From an uncultured Streptococcus sp. (lineage in GTDB: Bacteria > Bacillota > Bacilli > Lactobacillales > Streptococcaceae), in the NCBI GenBank assembly GCA_934196125.1, contig CAKPVT010000007.1, positions 1 to 49,783 of the forward strand: a stretch of 49,783 nt of DNA, read 5' to 3'. Positions 17,546 to 26,122 of the stretch are shown here, piece by piece; within the stretch, counting starts at the first letter, position 1, and each line of letters opens with the position of its first letter. The notes below the pieces were generated by a model. It was not told the origin of the DNA. It saw only the letters and a list, made by a program, of their open reading frames with translations, and did not search any database. Position numbers and translations under genes: made by a program.

Positions 17546-18139
17546 TCACAATTCATCTAAAATACTATCCCAAGATTCGTCTAAACCTGTGCGGTCAACG
17601 GATGAAAAGATAATAAATTTATCTGATTTATCAAAGTTTAATTTCTTTTTGATCGCTGATTCATGCTTGTTCCATTTGCCACAAGGAATCTTGTCAGCTT
17701 TTGTGGCAACAACAATAACAGGAATCTCATAATATTTTAGAAAGTCGTACATTTGAACGTCATCAGCGCTTGGGTCATGACGAAAATCAACCAAGCTGAC
17801 AACGGCACGCAAATTATCACGACTTACCAAGTACTCTTCAATCATCTTACCCCATTTGGCGCGTTCTGATTTAGAAACTTTGGCATAGCCATAACCAGGC
17901 ACATCAACAAAACGCAATTTATCATCAATATTATAGAAATTAAGCAATTGTGTTTTTCCTGGCTTACTAGATGTACGAGCTAGATTTTTACGTCCTAAAA
18001 GGGTATTGATAAAGCTCGACTTTCCAACATTTGAACGCCCAGCAAGCGCAATTTCTGGTAAATCATCTTGCGGATAATGGGATTTATTGGCTGCGCTCAA
18101 CAGAAGCGAAGCGTTGTGGGTATTTAAATACTCAGTCAT
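17546..18139 (-). CDS. ysxC: Ribosome biogenesis GTP-binding protein YsxC/EngB
   Basis: A 197-residue essential GTPase for late 50S subunit assembly. The G motifs are GRSNVGKS near residue 31, DVPGYGYAKV near 75, ATKADK near 142 and SSVD near 173. The start at 18139 follows AAGGAG by 6-7 bases; the frame extends upstream into clpX without a ribosome site. Only 10 bp separate it from the clpX stop codon, the arrangement seen across streptococci, so the two are co-transcribed. Confidence 0.96.
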   Translation of the reverse strand: MTEYLNTHNASLLLSAANKSHYPQDDLPEIALAGRSNVGKSSFINTLLGRKNLARTSSKPGKTQLLNFYNIDDKLRFVDVPGYGYAKVSKSERAKWGKMIEEYLVSRDNLRAVVSLVDFRHDPSADDVQMYDFLKYYEIPVIVVATKADKIPCGKWNKHESAIKKKLNFDKSDKFIIFSSVDRTGLDESWDSILDEL

Positions 18140-18149
18140 CGTCAGCTCC

Positions 18150-19379
18150 TTACGCAATTTCCAAAATTGGTTTGTCTTTGCCTTCAACAGCCACTTTAGT
18201 AATACGAACCTTAGTCACTTCTTCTTGGCTAGGAATTTCAAACATGATATCCATCATAGTTTCTTCAATAATTGAGCGTAAACCACGAGCTCCCGTCTTA
18301 CGTTCAATGGCTTTGTTAGCAATAGCTTGCAAAGCATCTTTATCAAATTCTAGTTCAACACCGTCGTATGATAATAGCGTTTGATATTGTTTAACCAAGG
18401 CATTGCGTGGTTCTGTCAAGATACGAACCAAATCATCAGCCGTCAACTGTTCAAGTGCCGCTACAACTGGCAAACGTCCGATAAACTCTGGAATCAAGCC
18501 AAATTTTTGAATATCTTCTGAAATGATTTCTTGCATATAAGAAGCATTTTCATCAATTTTACGGTTATTTTGACCAAAACCGATAACCTTTTCACCTAAA
18601 CGTTGCTTGACAATATCCTCGATACCATCAAAAGCACCGCCAACAATGAATAGGATATTTTTAGTATCAATTTGAATCATTTCTTGGTTAGGATGCTTAC
18701 GTCCGCCTTGAGGTGGTACGCTAGCAACTGTTCCTTCAATGATTTTAAGAAGTGCTTGTTGAACACCTTCACCTGAAACATCACGTGTAATTGAGACATT
18801 TTCACCTTTTTTAGCGATTTTATCAATTTCATCCACGTAGATAATACCGTGTTCAGCGCGTTCGATATTAAAATCAGCTGCTTGAATTAATTGCAAGAGG
18901 ATATTTTCAACATCTTCACCAACGTATCCTGCTTCTGTCAATGATGTCGCATCAGCAATCGCAAACGGTACGTCCAATGTTTTAGCCAAGGTTTGAGCAA
19001 GGAATGTTTTTCCTGAACCTGTAGGACCAATCATCAAAATGTTTGATTTTTGTAAATCAACATCTTCTTCGTTGCGACTTTCCGCAAAAGAAACACGTTT
19101 GTAATGGTTATAAACAGCTACGGCAAGCGCGCGTTTGGCACGATCTTGACCAACGACATATTCGTCAAGAGTTGCTAACAACTCTTTAGGTTTTGGAACT
19201 TCCGCTAAATCTGCAAGAACTCCCTCAACAAGTTCTTCTTTGATAATTTCTTGTGATAAAGCCACGCACTCATTACAGATAAAAGCATTGTTTCCTGCAA
19301 TGATTTTTTTCACTTCATCTTGGCTTTTTCCACAGAATGAGCAATAAACTTTTACATCATTTGTTCGATTTCCAACCAT
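18150..19379 (-). CDS. clpX: ClpX, ATPase subunit of the ClpXP protease
   Basis: Recognises, unfolds and feeds proteins to ClpP. The 409-residue protein has the N-terminal zinc-binding domain (VYCSFCGKS...CNEC, residues 12-38), Walker A GPTGSGKT near 116, the pore and linker segment GYVGEDVEN near 148, Walker B IIYVDEIDK near 178, IGF loop sequence VIGFGQN near 265 for ClpP docking, and a C-terminal small domain with GARGLRSI. Length is normal. It is co-transcribed with ysxC, and a small membrane-protein gene and folA lie upstream. Confidence 0.97.
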   Translation of the reverse strand: MVGNRTNDVKVYCSFCGKSQDEVKKIIAGNNAFICNECVALSQEIIKEELVEGVLADLAEVPKPKELLATLDEYVVGQDRAKRALAVAVYNHYKRVSFAESRNEEDVDLQKSNILMIGPTGSGKTFLAQTLAKTLDVPFAIADATSLTEAGYVGEDVENILLQLIQAADFNIERAEHGIIYVDEIDKIAKKGENVSITRDVSGEGVQQALLKIIEGTVASVPPQGGRKHPNQEMIQIDTKNILFIVGGAFDGIEDIVKQRLGEKVIGFGQNNRKIDENASYMQEIISEDIQKFGLIPEFIGRLPVVAALEQLTADDLVRILTEPRNALVKQYQTLLSYDGVELEFDKDALQAIANKAIERKTGARGLRSIIEETMMDIMFEIPSQEEVTKVRITKVAVEGKDKPILEIA

Positions 19380-19411
19380 CTTTTATTCTCTCTAATTCTA
19401 TTCTCTCTAAA

Positions 19412-19582
19412 TTAAAATAAGGTACCATACACGGCATGAATGGTATTGACTATATTTGTAAAGGCATTTAAAAACAAAAGAACTGCCAATCCATATCGTT
19501 TTTTTCTAAGTGCTGGGAGTGCACATAAAATACAAATAACTGCTAAGAAAGCCGTGAATACACCAAAAATACTTCTTTGCAT
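19412..19582 (-). CDS. Small two-helix membrane protein (56 aa), unknown function
   Basis: ATG 19582 follows GGGAGA by 3-4 bases and encodes 56 residues starting MQRSIFGVFTAFLAVICILC. There are two hydrophobic segments, about residues 5-24 and 31-45, separated by the basic turn LRKKRYG. It fills the gap between folA and clpX, starting 16 bp after the folA stop. A small hydrophobic gene at this position is known in other streptococci. Nothing in the sequence gives a function. Confidence 0.7.
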   Translation of the reverse strand: MQRSIFGVFTAFLAVICILCALPALRKKRYGLAVLLFLNAFTNIVNTIHAVYGTLF

Positions 19583-19598
19583 TCCTATCTCCCTGTTT

Positions 19599-20093
19599 TT
19601 ATTTTTCTAAGACTGTAATGGTAAAGTCGTAGGCATTTTTATCATCTTTTTCGTTGAAGGTTTCAGAGACTTTTTTAAAGTCTGTCAAATCAACGTCTGG
19701 GAAATACGTATCACCTTCAAAAACACCATGAACTGTTGTTCTAATAATAGCATCACAATGCAGTAGAAAAGCTTTATAGATACTAGCCCCACCAAGAATA
19801 TAAAGGGTCTTATCATGCTTTTCAAACCAGTCAAAAACCTCGTCCATGTCATGAACAATTGTTACACCTTCTGCCTCAAAGGACTTGTCTCTTGTTAAAA
19901 TCAATGTTTCGCGTCCTGGAAGAATACGGCGATTCATTCCGTCAAAGGTGACACGCCCCATTAAAAGAGCTTGTCCCATGGTTGTTTCTTTAAAGTGTTT
20001 TAACTCTTTTGGTAAACGCCATGGCAAGCCATCGTTTACTCCGATTAAACGATTTTCATCTTCTGCCCAAATAGCAACGATTTTCTTTGTCAT
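19599..20093 (-). CDS. folA: Dihydrofolate reductase
   Basis: Reduces dihydrofolate to tetrahydrofolate with NADPH, regenerating the cofactor consumed by ThyA upstream; target of trimethoprim. The 164-residue protein shows IWAEDENRLIGVNDGLPW (active-site loop), then KHFKETTMGQALLMGRVT with the NADPH-binding residues, and YILGGASIYKAFL near 96. Length is typical. GAGAGG lies 6 bases before the ATG. It sits 87 bp downstream of thyA, the standard streptococcal pairing. Confidence 0.96.
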   Translation of the reverse strand: MTKKIVAIWAEDENRLIGVNDGLPWRLPKELKHFKETTMGQALLMGRVTFDGMNRRILPGRETLILTRDKSFEAEGVTIVHDMDEVFDWFEKHDKTLYILGGASIYKAFLLHCDAIIRTTVHGVFEGDTYFPDVDLTDFKKVSETFNEKDDKNAYDFTITVLEK

Positions 20094-20180
20094 ACAGTCC
20101 TCTCATTTCGTCTATTTCATTTTATCAGATTTCCCTAAAAAATGCAGAAATGTGATACGGAAACGACCACAAAAGAGGGA

Positions 20181-21020
20181 TTAAATAGCCAAATCAAATT
20201 TTAATTGTGGTTTAACTGGCTCATAATCAACTAATTCAAAATCTTCTGGTTTAATATCAAAGAAATCTGTTCCGTCTGGCACGTTGAGTACCAAACGTGG
20301 TTTACAATCCGTAGATTCGCGAGAAATCAATTCTCGAGCTTGCTCGAATTGATTATCGTAGATATGCAAGTTATTGACAAAGTAGAAGAATTTTCCCACT
20401 TTCCAACCAAAATGCTTAGCAATCATCATTTGAAGGGCAACATATTGCATAGCATTGATGTGGTGTGAAACAAGCATATCATTTGAACGTTGAGTCAAAG
20501 TTGCATCAAGGTAAATCTCACCGTCAACACGACGCACATCATACATTGTTTGAAAAGCACATGGCAAAAGTCCGTCTGTATTTTCAAAAGCTTCGTAATC
20601 CCAAAGTGAGATGACATTGCGACGATTCCATGGATTTTCCTCTAATTGTTTCAATATTTTACGGATAATGTCGTGTTTTTTGACAACAGCACCATAACGT
20701 TCGCCAATCGTTCCAGAGTTGTCAACTTCCCAGTCATTCCAATATTTGACATTGTATTTATCATTTAAAACTGATAAATCATTCGTTTGGTCTTGATAAA
20801 TCCAAAAGATTTCGCGAATAGCACTTTTAATTGGAATAGGGCGGAGGGTTGTAATCGGAAATTCCCCCTTACTCAAATCATACTCAGCAAACGCTCCTGT
20901 AACGTATTTTGAATTAGCTTGTCCACCGCTTTGGTAAACAGGGCGAGCATTTTCTGAAAAGACACCTTCTTCCATAATTTTTTTGATATTTTCTTTAAAA
21001 ATCACATCAGCTTTTGTCAT
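20181..21020 (-). CDS. thyA: Thymidylate synthase
   Basis: Methylates dUMP to dTMP using methylene-tetrahydrofolate, yielding dihydrofolate for FolA. The 279-residue protein contains the dUMP-binding arginine region, the catalytic Cys in LLPCAFQTMYDVR near residue 148, the TQRSNDM substrate loop and the C-terminal KFDLAI end. The start is at 21020, where AAGGAG has 8-base spacing, instead of a GTG three codons earlier that overlaps the site. Confidence 0.97.
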   Translation of the reverse strand: MTKADVIFKENIKKIMEEGVFSENARPVYQSGGQANSKYVTGAFAEYDLSKGEFPITTLRPIPIKSAIREIFWIYQDQTNDLSVLNDKYNVKYWNDWEVDNSGTIGERYGAVVKKHDIIRKILKQLEENPWNRRNVISLWDYEAFENTDGLLPCAFQTMYDVRRVDGEIYLDATLTQRSNDMLVSHHINAMQYVALQMMIAKHFGWKVGKFFYFVNNLHIYDNQFEQARELISRESTDCKPRLVLNVPDGTDFFDIKPEDFELVDYEPVKPQLKFDLAI

Positions 21021-21340
21021 GCCATTCACTCCTTTGGATTTTTTGATTTTGTTAAAAAATCATTCCTTCCTATTCTATCTGAAATAAACAAAAAAAGCTA
21101 GTATTTTTCTTGTATTCAAAATATTTTGCCCATTACTTTGACGAATCAAATAAATAATTTTTTTGTAGAGCATTTTCACAACTTTATGGTAGAATTATGA
21201 ATGGACATTTAGTCACTCAATTAATAATAATCACGAACTCACTATGCCATAAGACATTTGAGCTAATTATGAGTTAGCTAGGCAGGTACTCGTAAACATT
21301 GTAGTATCAGGTGGGTTCAATCGTTCAGAAAGGTTTATTC
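21021..21340 (+). promoter_or_regulatory. Divergent thyA/mvaS intergenic region with a long mvaS leader
   Basis: About 320 bp lie between the two start codons. A TAGAATTAT box near 21190 could be the -10 of mvaS, leaving a leader of about 140 bases. Within it AGCTAA-N7-TTAGCT (about 21262-21280) forms a short hairpin, and several TCACT/GAACTCACT repeats occur. I do not recognise a riboswitch class here. Confidence 0.35.
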
Positions 21341-22519
21341 ATGAAAATCGGTATTGATAAAATCGGGTTTGCGACATCACAATATATGCTAAACATGGAT
21401 GATTTAGCTGAAAGTCGTCAAGTTGACCCTGAAAAATACAGCAAAGGTTTGATGTTAAGAACGCTTAGTATTGCACCTGTCAATGATGACATTATAACTC
21501 TTGGTGCTTCTGCTGCTGACAGCATTCTTACTGATGATGACAAAGAAGTCATTGATATGGTTATCGTTGCGACAGAATCATCTGTTGACCAAAGTAAAGC
21601 GGCAGCAACTTGTATTCACAGCCTTTTGGGAATTCAACCTTTTGCACGTAGTATCGAGATGAAAGAAGCTTGTTACAGTGCGACAGCAGCGCTTGATTAC
21701 GCTCGCTTACACGTTGAAAAACACCCAGAATCAAAAGTCCTCGTTATTGCTTCTGACATTGCTCGTTACGGAGCCCACACTTCAGGAGAACCAACGCAAG
21801 GTGCTGGTAGCATTGCCATGCTTATCTCACAAGACCCACAAATTTTGCTCTTAAATGATAATTCTGTTGCTCAAACACGCGACATTATGGACTTCTGGCG
21901 TCCTAATTATTCAACAACGCCTTATGTCAATGGTATTTATTCAACCAAACAATACCTTGATATGTTGAAAACAACATGGGCAGAATTTCAAAAACGCTTT
22001 AATACATCACTTTCTGATTTTTCAGCTTTCTGTTTCCACTTACCATTTCCAAAATTAGCCCTTAAAGGCTTTAATAAAATTCTGGATAAAACATTGCCAG
22101 CTGATTTGCAAGAAAAACTTAAAGCTAATTTTGAAAACTCTATCCTTTATAGTAAACAAGTCGGAAATATGTACACCGGTTCACTCTTCCTTGGACTCCT
22201 TTCACTTCTTGAAAATAGTGAAAACTTGGTAGGTGGTGACGATATCGCTTTCTTCAGCTATGGAAGTGGCGCAGTTGCTGAAATTTTCACTGGAACATTG
22301 GTTGAAGGTTTCAAAGACAAGCTTAAAAATAGCCAACTTCAAGAACTCAAACAACGTATTGCTCTTTCTGTTGAAGATTACGAAAGAATCTTCTTTGAAG
22401 AACCTGTTTTAGATGCTGACGGTAATGCTTCTTTTGCAAATTACAAAACTGGAACATTTGCCCTCAAAGAAATTCGTGGACACGAAAGAATTTATGGAAA
22501 AACAAACGAAATTGACTAA
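21341..22519 (+). CDS. mvaS: Hydroxymethylglutaryl-CoA synthase
   Basis: Condenses acetyl-CoA with acetoacetyl-CoA to HMG-CoA, the entry to the mevalonate route to isoprenoids. The 392-residue protein has the catalytic Glu region VIVATESSVDQSKA near 80, the active-site Cys in EACYSATAALDYA near 112, and the histidine in FHLPFPKLALKG near 234. The start at 21341 follows AGAAAGG; a GTG ten codons upstream is in frame but poorly placed. The 3' end overlaps mvaA by 26 bp, so the two are translationally coupled. Confidence 0.95.
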   Translation: MKIGIDKIGFATSQYMLNMDDLAESRQVDPEKYSKGLMLRTLSIAPVNDDIITLGASAADSILTDDDKEVIDMVIVATESSVDQSKAAATCIHSLLGIQPFARSIEMKEACYSATAALDYARLHVEKHPESKVLVIASDIARYGAHTSGEPTQGAGSIAMLISQDPQILLLNDNSVAQTRDIMDFWRPNYSTTPYVNGIYSTKQYLDMLKTTWAEFQKRFNTSLSDFSAFCFHLPFPKLALKGFNKILDKTLPADLQEKLKANFENSILYSKQVGNMYTGSLFLGLLSLLENSENLVGGDDIAFFSYGSGAVAEIFTGTLVEGFKDKLKNSQLQELKQRIALSVEDYERIFFEEPVLDADGNASFANYKTGTFALKEIRGHERIYGKTNEID

Positions 22520-23777
22520 AGTTAACTGGAGTGGATTCTCCAAAAAAACAATAACTGAACGTCTTGAACAATTGGAAAATAATCATCTTTTAAGCACTGA
22601 AACACTTAATGACTTAAAAGAAGATACCTTGCTGTCGCTTGAAACAGCCAATCAGCTAACAGAGAATGTTTTGGGAACTTTCTCTTTGCCGTTTTCGGTT
22701 GCTCCTGATTTTCAGGTTGATGGTGCTACTTTCAACGTTCCAATGGTAACTGAAGAACCTTCAGTGGTAGCGGCGGCTAGTTTTGCAGCTAAAATCATCA
22801 AACGTTCAGGTGGTTTTAAGACCAAAGTTCATTCTCGAAAAATGATTGGTCAAGTTGCCCTTTATGATGTGGTAGACAAAGCTATCGCAAAAGAAACTAT
22901 CTTGAATCATTCTGCGCAGCTATTGACTTTAGCCAATGAAGCTCACCCTTCTATCGTAAAACGTGGTGGTGGTGCTAGAGAATTGACTGTGGAAGAAAAA
23001 GATGAGTTTCTGATTGTTTACTTGACGGTTGATACACAAGAAGCTATGGGAGCCAATATGGTCAACACCATAATGGAGGCTTTAGTGCCTAATTTGGAAG
23101 AACTTTCTGGCGGAAAAAGTCTAATGGCAATTCTTTCAAACTATGCAACGCAGGCGCTTGTTACCGCCGAATGTCAAGTTGACCTTCGCTACCTCAGCCG
23201 CAACAAAGAGGAAGCTCATGAGTTGGCTCGAAAATTTGAACTGGCAAGCAAACTTGCTCAAGTGGATGTTTATCGTGCTACCACACATAATAAAGGGATT
23301 TTTAATGGTATAGATGCCGTTGTCTTGGCAACTGGAAATGACTGGCGGGCTATCGAAGCAGGCGCTAACGCCTATGCTTGCAAAGACGGACACTACCGTG
23401 GTTTAGCAACTTGGTCATTTGATAAAGAACAACAAGTGCTTCGCGGTCAATTAACGCTCCCAATGCCAATCGCAACACGCGGTGGTTCTATCGGACTTAA
23501 CCCAACCGTTAAAATCGCTCACGAACTATTAGGGCATCCAGATGCACAAACACTTGCAAAAATCATTGTTTCTGTTGGTCTAGCACAAAATTTCGCTGCC
23601 GTGAAAGCATTGACTTCTACTGGTATTCAGGCAGGACACATGAAACTGCAAGCCAAATCATTAGCACTTCTTGCTGGTGCCACTGAAAACGAAGTTGGCA
23701 AAGTGGTTCAACAACTCTTGCAAGCACCACATATGAATTTAGAAACTGCCAAAACAATTCTAAAAAATCTGAAATAG
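22494..23777 (+). CDS. mvaA: Hydroxymethylglutaryl-CoA reductase (class II)
   Basis: Reduces HMG-CoA to mevalonate. The 427-residue protein starts inside the mvaS coding sequence at ATG 22494 (MEKQTKLTKVNWSGFSKK). It shows the dimerisation motif ENVLGTFSLP near residue 55, catalytic Glu in TEEPSVVAAASFAA near 80, the nucleotide-binding segment DTQEAMGANMVN near 182, catalytic Asp in the IATRGGSIGLNP region, and the C-terminal flap histidine in GHMKLQAK. Length is typical. The transcript ends at the hairpin just downstream. Confidence 0.95.
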   Translation: MEKQTKLTKVNWSGFSKKTITERLEQLENNHLLSTETLNDLKEDTLLSLETANQLTENVLGTFSLPFSVAPDFQVDGATFNVPMVTEEPSVVAAASFAAKIIKRSGGFKTKVHSRKMIGQVALYDVVDKAIAKETILNHSAQLLTLANEAHPSIVKRGGGARELTVEEKDEFLIVYLTVDTQEAMGANMVNTIMEALVPNLEELSGGKSLMAILSNYATQALVTAECQVDLRYLSRNKEEAHELARKFELASKLAQVDVYRATTHNKGIFNGIDAVVLATGNDWRAIEAGANAYACKDGHYRGLATWSFDKEQQVLRGQLTLPMPIATRGGSIGLNPTVKIAHELLGHPDAQTLAKIIVSVGLAQNFAAVKALTSTGIQAGHMKLQAKSLALLAGATENEVGKVVQQLLQAPHMNLETAKTILKNLK

Positions 23778-23780
23778 ACA

Positions 23781-23812
23781 AAGCGTCTGGAAGCTCCCAG
23801 ACGCTTTTTTAT
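23781..23812 (+). terminator. Terminator of mvaS-mvaA
   Basis: AAGCGTCTGG and CCCAGACGCTT form a 10-bp stem with a short loop, followed by TTTTTT, beginning 4 bp after the mvaA stop. Confidence 0.9.
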
Positions 23813-23953
23813 AACTGTAAATGAACGAAAAAGATTAAGTTTTCTGATTTTTTTGACATTATTTCTCCAAAATAAAGTTTTTTTCTTGACAATATTTTTT
23901 AGAGATTATACAATCTAGTTATCGATACTAGATAAAGAGGTAAATAAAACTTT

Positions 23954-24397
23954 ATGACAATGTCTTATCCAAAATGGTCTGAATTACCAGATATAGATTT
24001 ATATTTAGATCAGGTACTGCTGTATGTCAACCAAATCGGCGAAGCCAATCATCAAAACGAAAAAGGATTAACGGCTTCTATGATTAACAATTATGTTAAA
24101 CATGGGCATCTCGAAAAGCCGATTAAGAAAAAATACAGTCGTAAGCAGGTGGCACGATTAATTGTCATTACAAGTTTAAAAAACGTCTTTTCCATTCAAG
24201 AAATTAGCCAAACATTGGCGATTTTAACAGCAGACAACCAATCACAAAAACGTTATGATGATTTTGTTGCTTGCATGAATGGTGAAAAGATAGACGACTT
24301 ACCTCCTGTTGTCGTTTCAGCTTGTCAAACATTGCAGCTGTATTACCAAACTCACCAATTAGTTCAAGAATTAGAAGGAGAAAAAGATGAATGCTAG
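23954..24397 (+). CDS. DUF1836 domain protein, MerR-like
   Basis: A 147-residue cytoplasmic protein starting MTMSYPKWSELPDIDLYLDQ. The segment TASMINNYVKHGHLEKPIKKKYSRKQ (about residues 41-66, quoted only in part elsewhere) resembles the winged-helix start of MerR-family regulators and is the DUF1836 signature. The C-terminal third is helical. It overlaps the hemolysin-III family gene by 11 bp and so is co-translated with it, suggesting regulation of or cooperation with that membrane protein. No ligand-binding residues can be named. A DNA-binding role is inference. Confidence 0.75.
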   Translation: MTMSYPKWSELPDIDLYLDQVLLYVNQIGEANHQNEKGLTASMINNYVKHGHLEKPIKKKYSRKQVARLIVITSLKNVFSIQEISQTLAILTADNQSQKRYDDFVACMNGEKIDDLPPVVVSACQTLQLYYQTHQLVQELEGEKDEC

Positions 24398-25043
24398 CAT
24401 GACTATGAAATTAAGTAAACGTCTTTCATTCGGCGAAGAAGTCGCAAATAGTGTCACTCACGCTGTTGGAGCTGTGACAATGCTTGCCCTGCTTCCTATC
24501 ACTGCCGTTTATAGTTATCAACATTATGGTATAGAAGCAGCTGTCAGCATGTCTATCTTTGATATTAGCCTTTTCTTGATGTTTCTATCATCGACAATTT
24601 ATCATTCTATGCAATATGATTCACCGCAGAAATTCATTTTGCGGATTATCGACCACAGTATGATTTACATTGCTATTGCAGGGTCTTACACTCCTGTCGC
24701 TCTCTCTTTAGTAGGTGGCTGGCTCGGATACGTTATTATTATCTTGCAATGGGGCGCAACTATTTTTGGTATTTTATATAAAATTTTTGCCAAGAAGATT
24801 AATGAAAAATTCTCACTCTTTCTCTACTTACTTATGGGCTGGCTAGTGATTTTCATTATTCCAAGCATTGTTAGCAAAACTGGTGTTGCTTTCTGGCTAC
24901 TAATGCTTGCTGGTGGTCTTTCATATACTATCGGAGCAATCTTCTACGCTAGAAAACGTCCTTACGACCACATGATTTGGCACCTCTTCATTTTACTAGC
25001 TTCAGTGCTACATTACATTGCCATTGTTTATTACATGTTGTGA
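24387..25043 (+). CDS. Hemolysin III family (PAQR/YqfA) membrane protein
   Basis: A 218-residue, seven-helix integral membrane protein. The N-terminal GEEVANSVTHAVGA, the SSTIYHSMQYDS segment after helix 2, IDHSMIYIAIAGSYTP near 84 and the C-terminal DHMIWHLFILLASVLHY carry the Ser, Asp and three His positions of the zinc-dependent PAQR/hemolysin III (CREST-like) hydrolase site. The Bacillus relative is YqfA. Despite the family name, pore formation is doubtful; membrane-lipid homeostasis is more likely. Its ATG overlaps the DUF1836 gene, and AGAAGGAG precedes it. Confidence 0.88.
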   Translation: MNASMTMKLSKRLSFGEEVANSVTHAVGAVTMLALLPITAVYSYQHYGIEAAVSMSIFDISLFLMFLSSTIYHSMQYDSPQKFILRIIDHSMIYIAIAGSYTPVALSLVGGWLGYVIIILQWGATIFGILYKIFAKKINEKFSLFLYLLMGWLVIFIIPSIVSKTGVAFWLLMLAGGLSYTIGAIFYARKRPYDHMIWHLFILLASVLHYIAIVYYML

Positions 25044-25061
25044 TAAATTTAGTAATATATA

Positions 25062-25094
25062 AAAAACGTTGATTCAAAAGAATCAGCGTTTTTG
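25062..25094. terminator. Bidirectional terminator between convergent genes
   Basis: AACGTTGATTC and GAATCAGCGTT form an 11-bp stem around AAAA, with A6 before and T5 after. It serves the hemolysin-III transcript and overlaps the last codons of fni on the other strand. Confidence 0.85.
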
Positions 25095-26081
25095 GTTTGC
25101 TTCGTTTAATTTTCCGTATAGGAGATAATCTACCTGTCTAAGTTCGGCAATTGTTTTGCAATTCAGAGCACACATGATGAGGTGCAAGTCGTCTTTCCAG
25201 CCATTAATGATTGTGATGACTTCTTCAACAGAATATTTTTCGACTAGTTCTAGAATTGCTCGCGATAATCCTACCGCTTTTGCTCCTAAAACCAAGCATT
25301 TTACAATATCCAAAGGATGACGAACGCCGCCAGATGCCAAGATTTCAATCTTATCAATCATCGGCTGAGCATTCAACAGTGTTTGAACCGTGCTTTGTCC
25401 CCACTCATCGAGATAAGAACGATTATGCCCACGTTGATTTTCAATATAGGCAAAACTTGTGCCACCACGTCCTGAAATATCGACAGTTTTAATGCCTAAC
25501 TTGTGAGCCATTTCAATTGTTTTCAAATCCATGCCAAAGCCGACTTCTTTAAGAATGACAGGAACTGGCATCTTTGTGGCATAATCGGCGAGATTTTCTT
25601 TCCATTGGCGGAACTCACGTTCACCTTCTGGCATTAAAAGCTCTTGCATTAGGTTGACATGAACTTGGAGAAGAATAGGTTGCATTTCGTGAATGGTTTG
25701 TAGCCCTAATTCATAAGGTTTGTCAATTCCGATATTGGCCGCTAGCAGCAATTCTGGAAATTCTTCTTTGCTAGGATAAGAATTATCATGAGGATTTTTC
25801 AGCGCAGCACTATAAGAGCCTGTAACCATGACAAGACCCGTTGCTTGTGCAATTTGAGCCAATTTTTGATTAACAGCCCTGCCTCTTTCTGAACCGCCCG
25901 TCATGGCATTGATATAAAAAGGAAACTCAAAATCACGCCCCGCAAAATGGGTGTGCAAATCAATCTCACTTAAATCATAATCAGGAAGAGAATGATGAAT
26001 CAACTCCATATCGTCAAAAGAATTATAAGGAGATTGATATTTTAAAGCGTACTTAATGTGTTCATTTTTGCGATTAATCAT
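25083..26081 (-). CDS. fni: Isopentenyl-diphosphate delta-isomerase, type 2 (FMN-dependent)
   Basis: Interconverts IPP and DMAPP with FMN and NADPH; last step of the mevalonate block. The 332-residue protein opens MINRKNEHIKYALKYQ, then has FPFYINAMTGGSERG near residue 53 (FMN loop), HVNLMQELLMPEGER near 148, DISGRGGTSFAYIENQR near 197 and ILASGGVRHPLDIVKC near 247 (FMN phosphate site). GAGGT precedes the ATG. It is the last of mvaK1-mvaD-mvaK2-fni and lies 41 bp after mvaK2. Confidence 0.95.
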   Translation of the reverse strand: MINRKNEHIKYALKYQSPYNSFDDMELIHHSLPDYDLSEIDLHTHFAGRDFEFPFYINAMTGGSERGRAVNQKLAQIAQATGLVMVTGSYSAALKNPHDNSYPSKEEFPELLLAANIGIDKPYELGLQTIHEMQPILLQVHVNLMQELLMPEGEREFRQWKENLADYATKMPVPVILKEVGFGMDLKTIEMAHKLGIKTVDISGRGGTSFAYIENQRGHNRSYLDEWGQSTVQTLLNAQPMIDKIEILASGGVRHPLDIVKCLVLGAKAVGLSRAILELVEKYSVEEVITIINGWKDDLHLIMCALNCKTIAELRQVDYLLYGKLNEANQKR

Positions 26082-26122
26082 TCTTGGTTACCTCAATCCA
26101 AATTGGTCTGACTAAACTTAAT

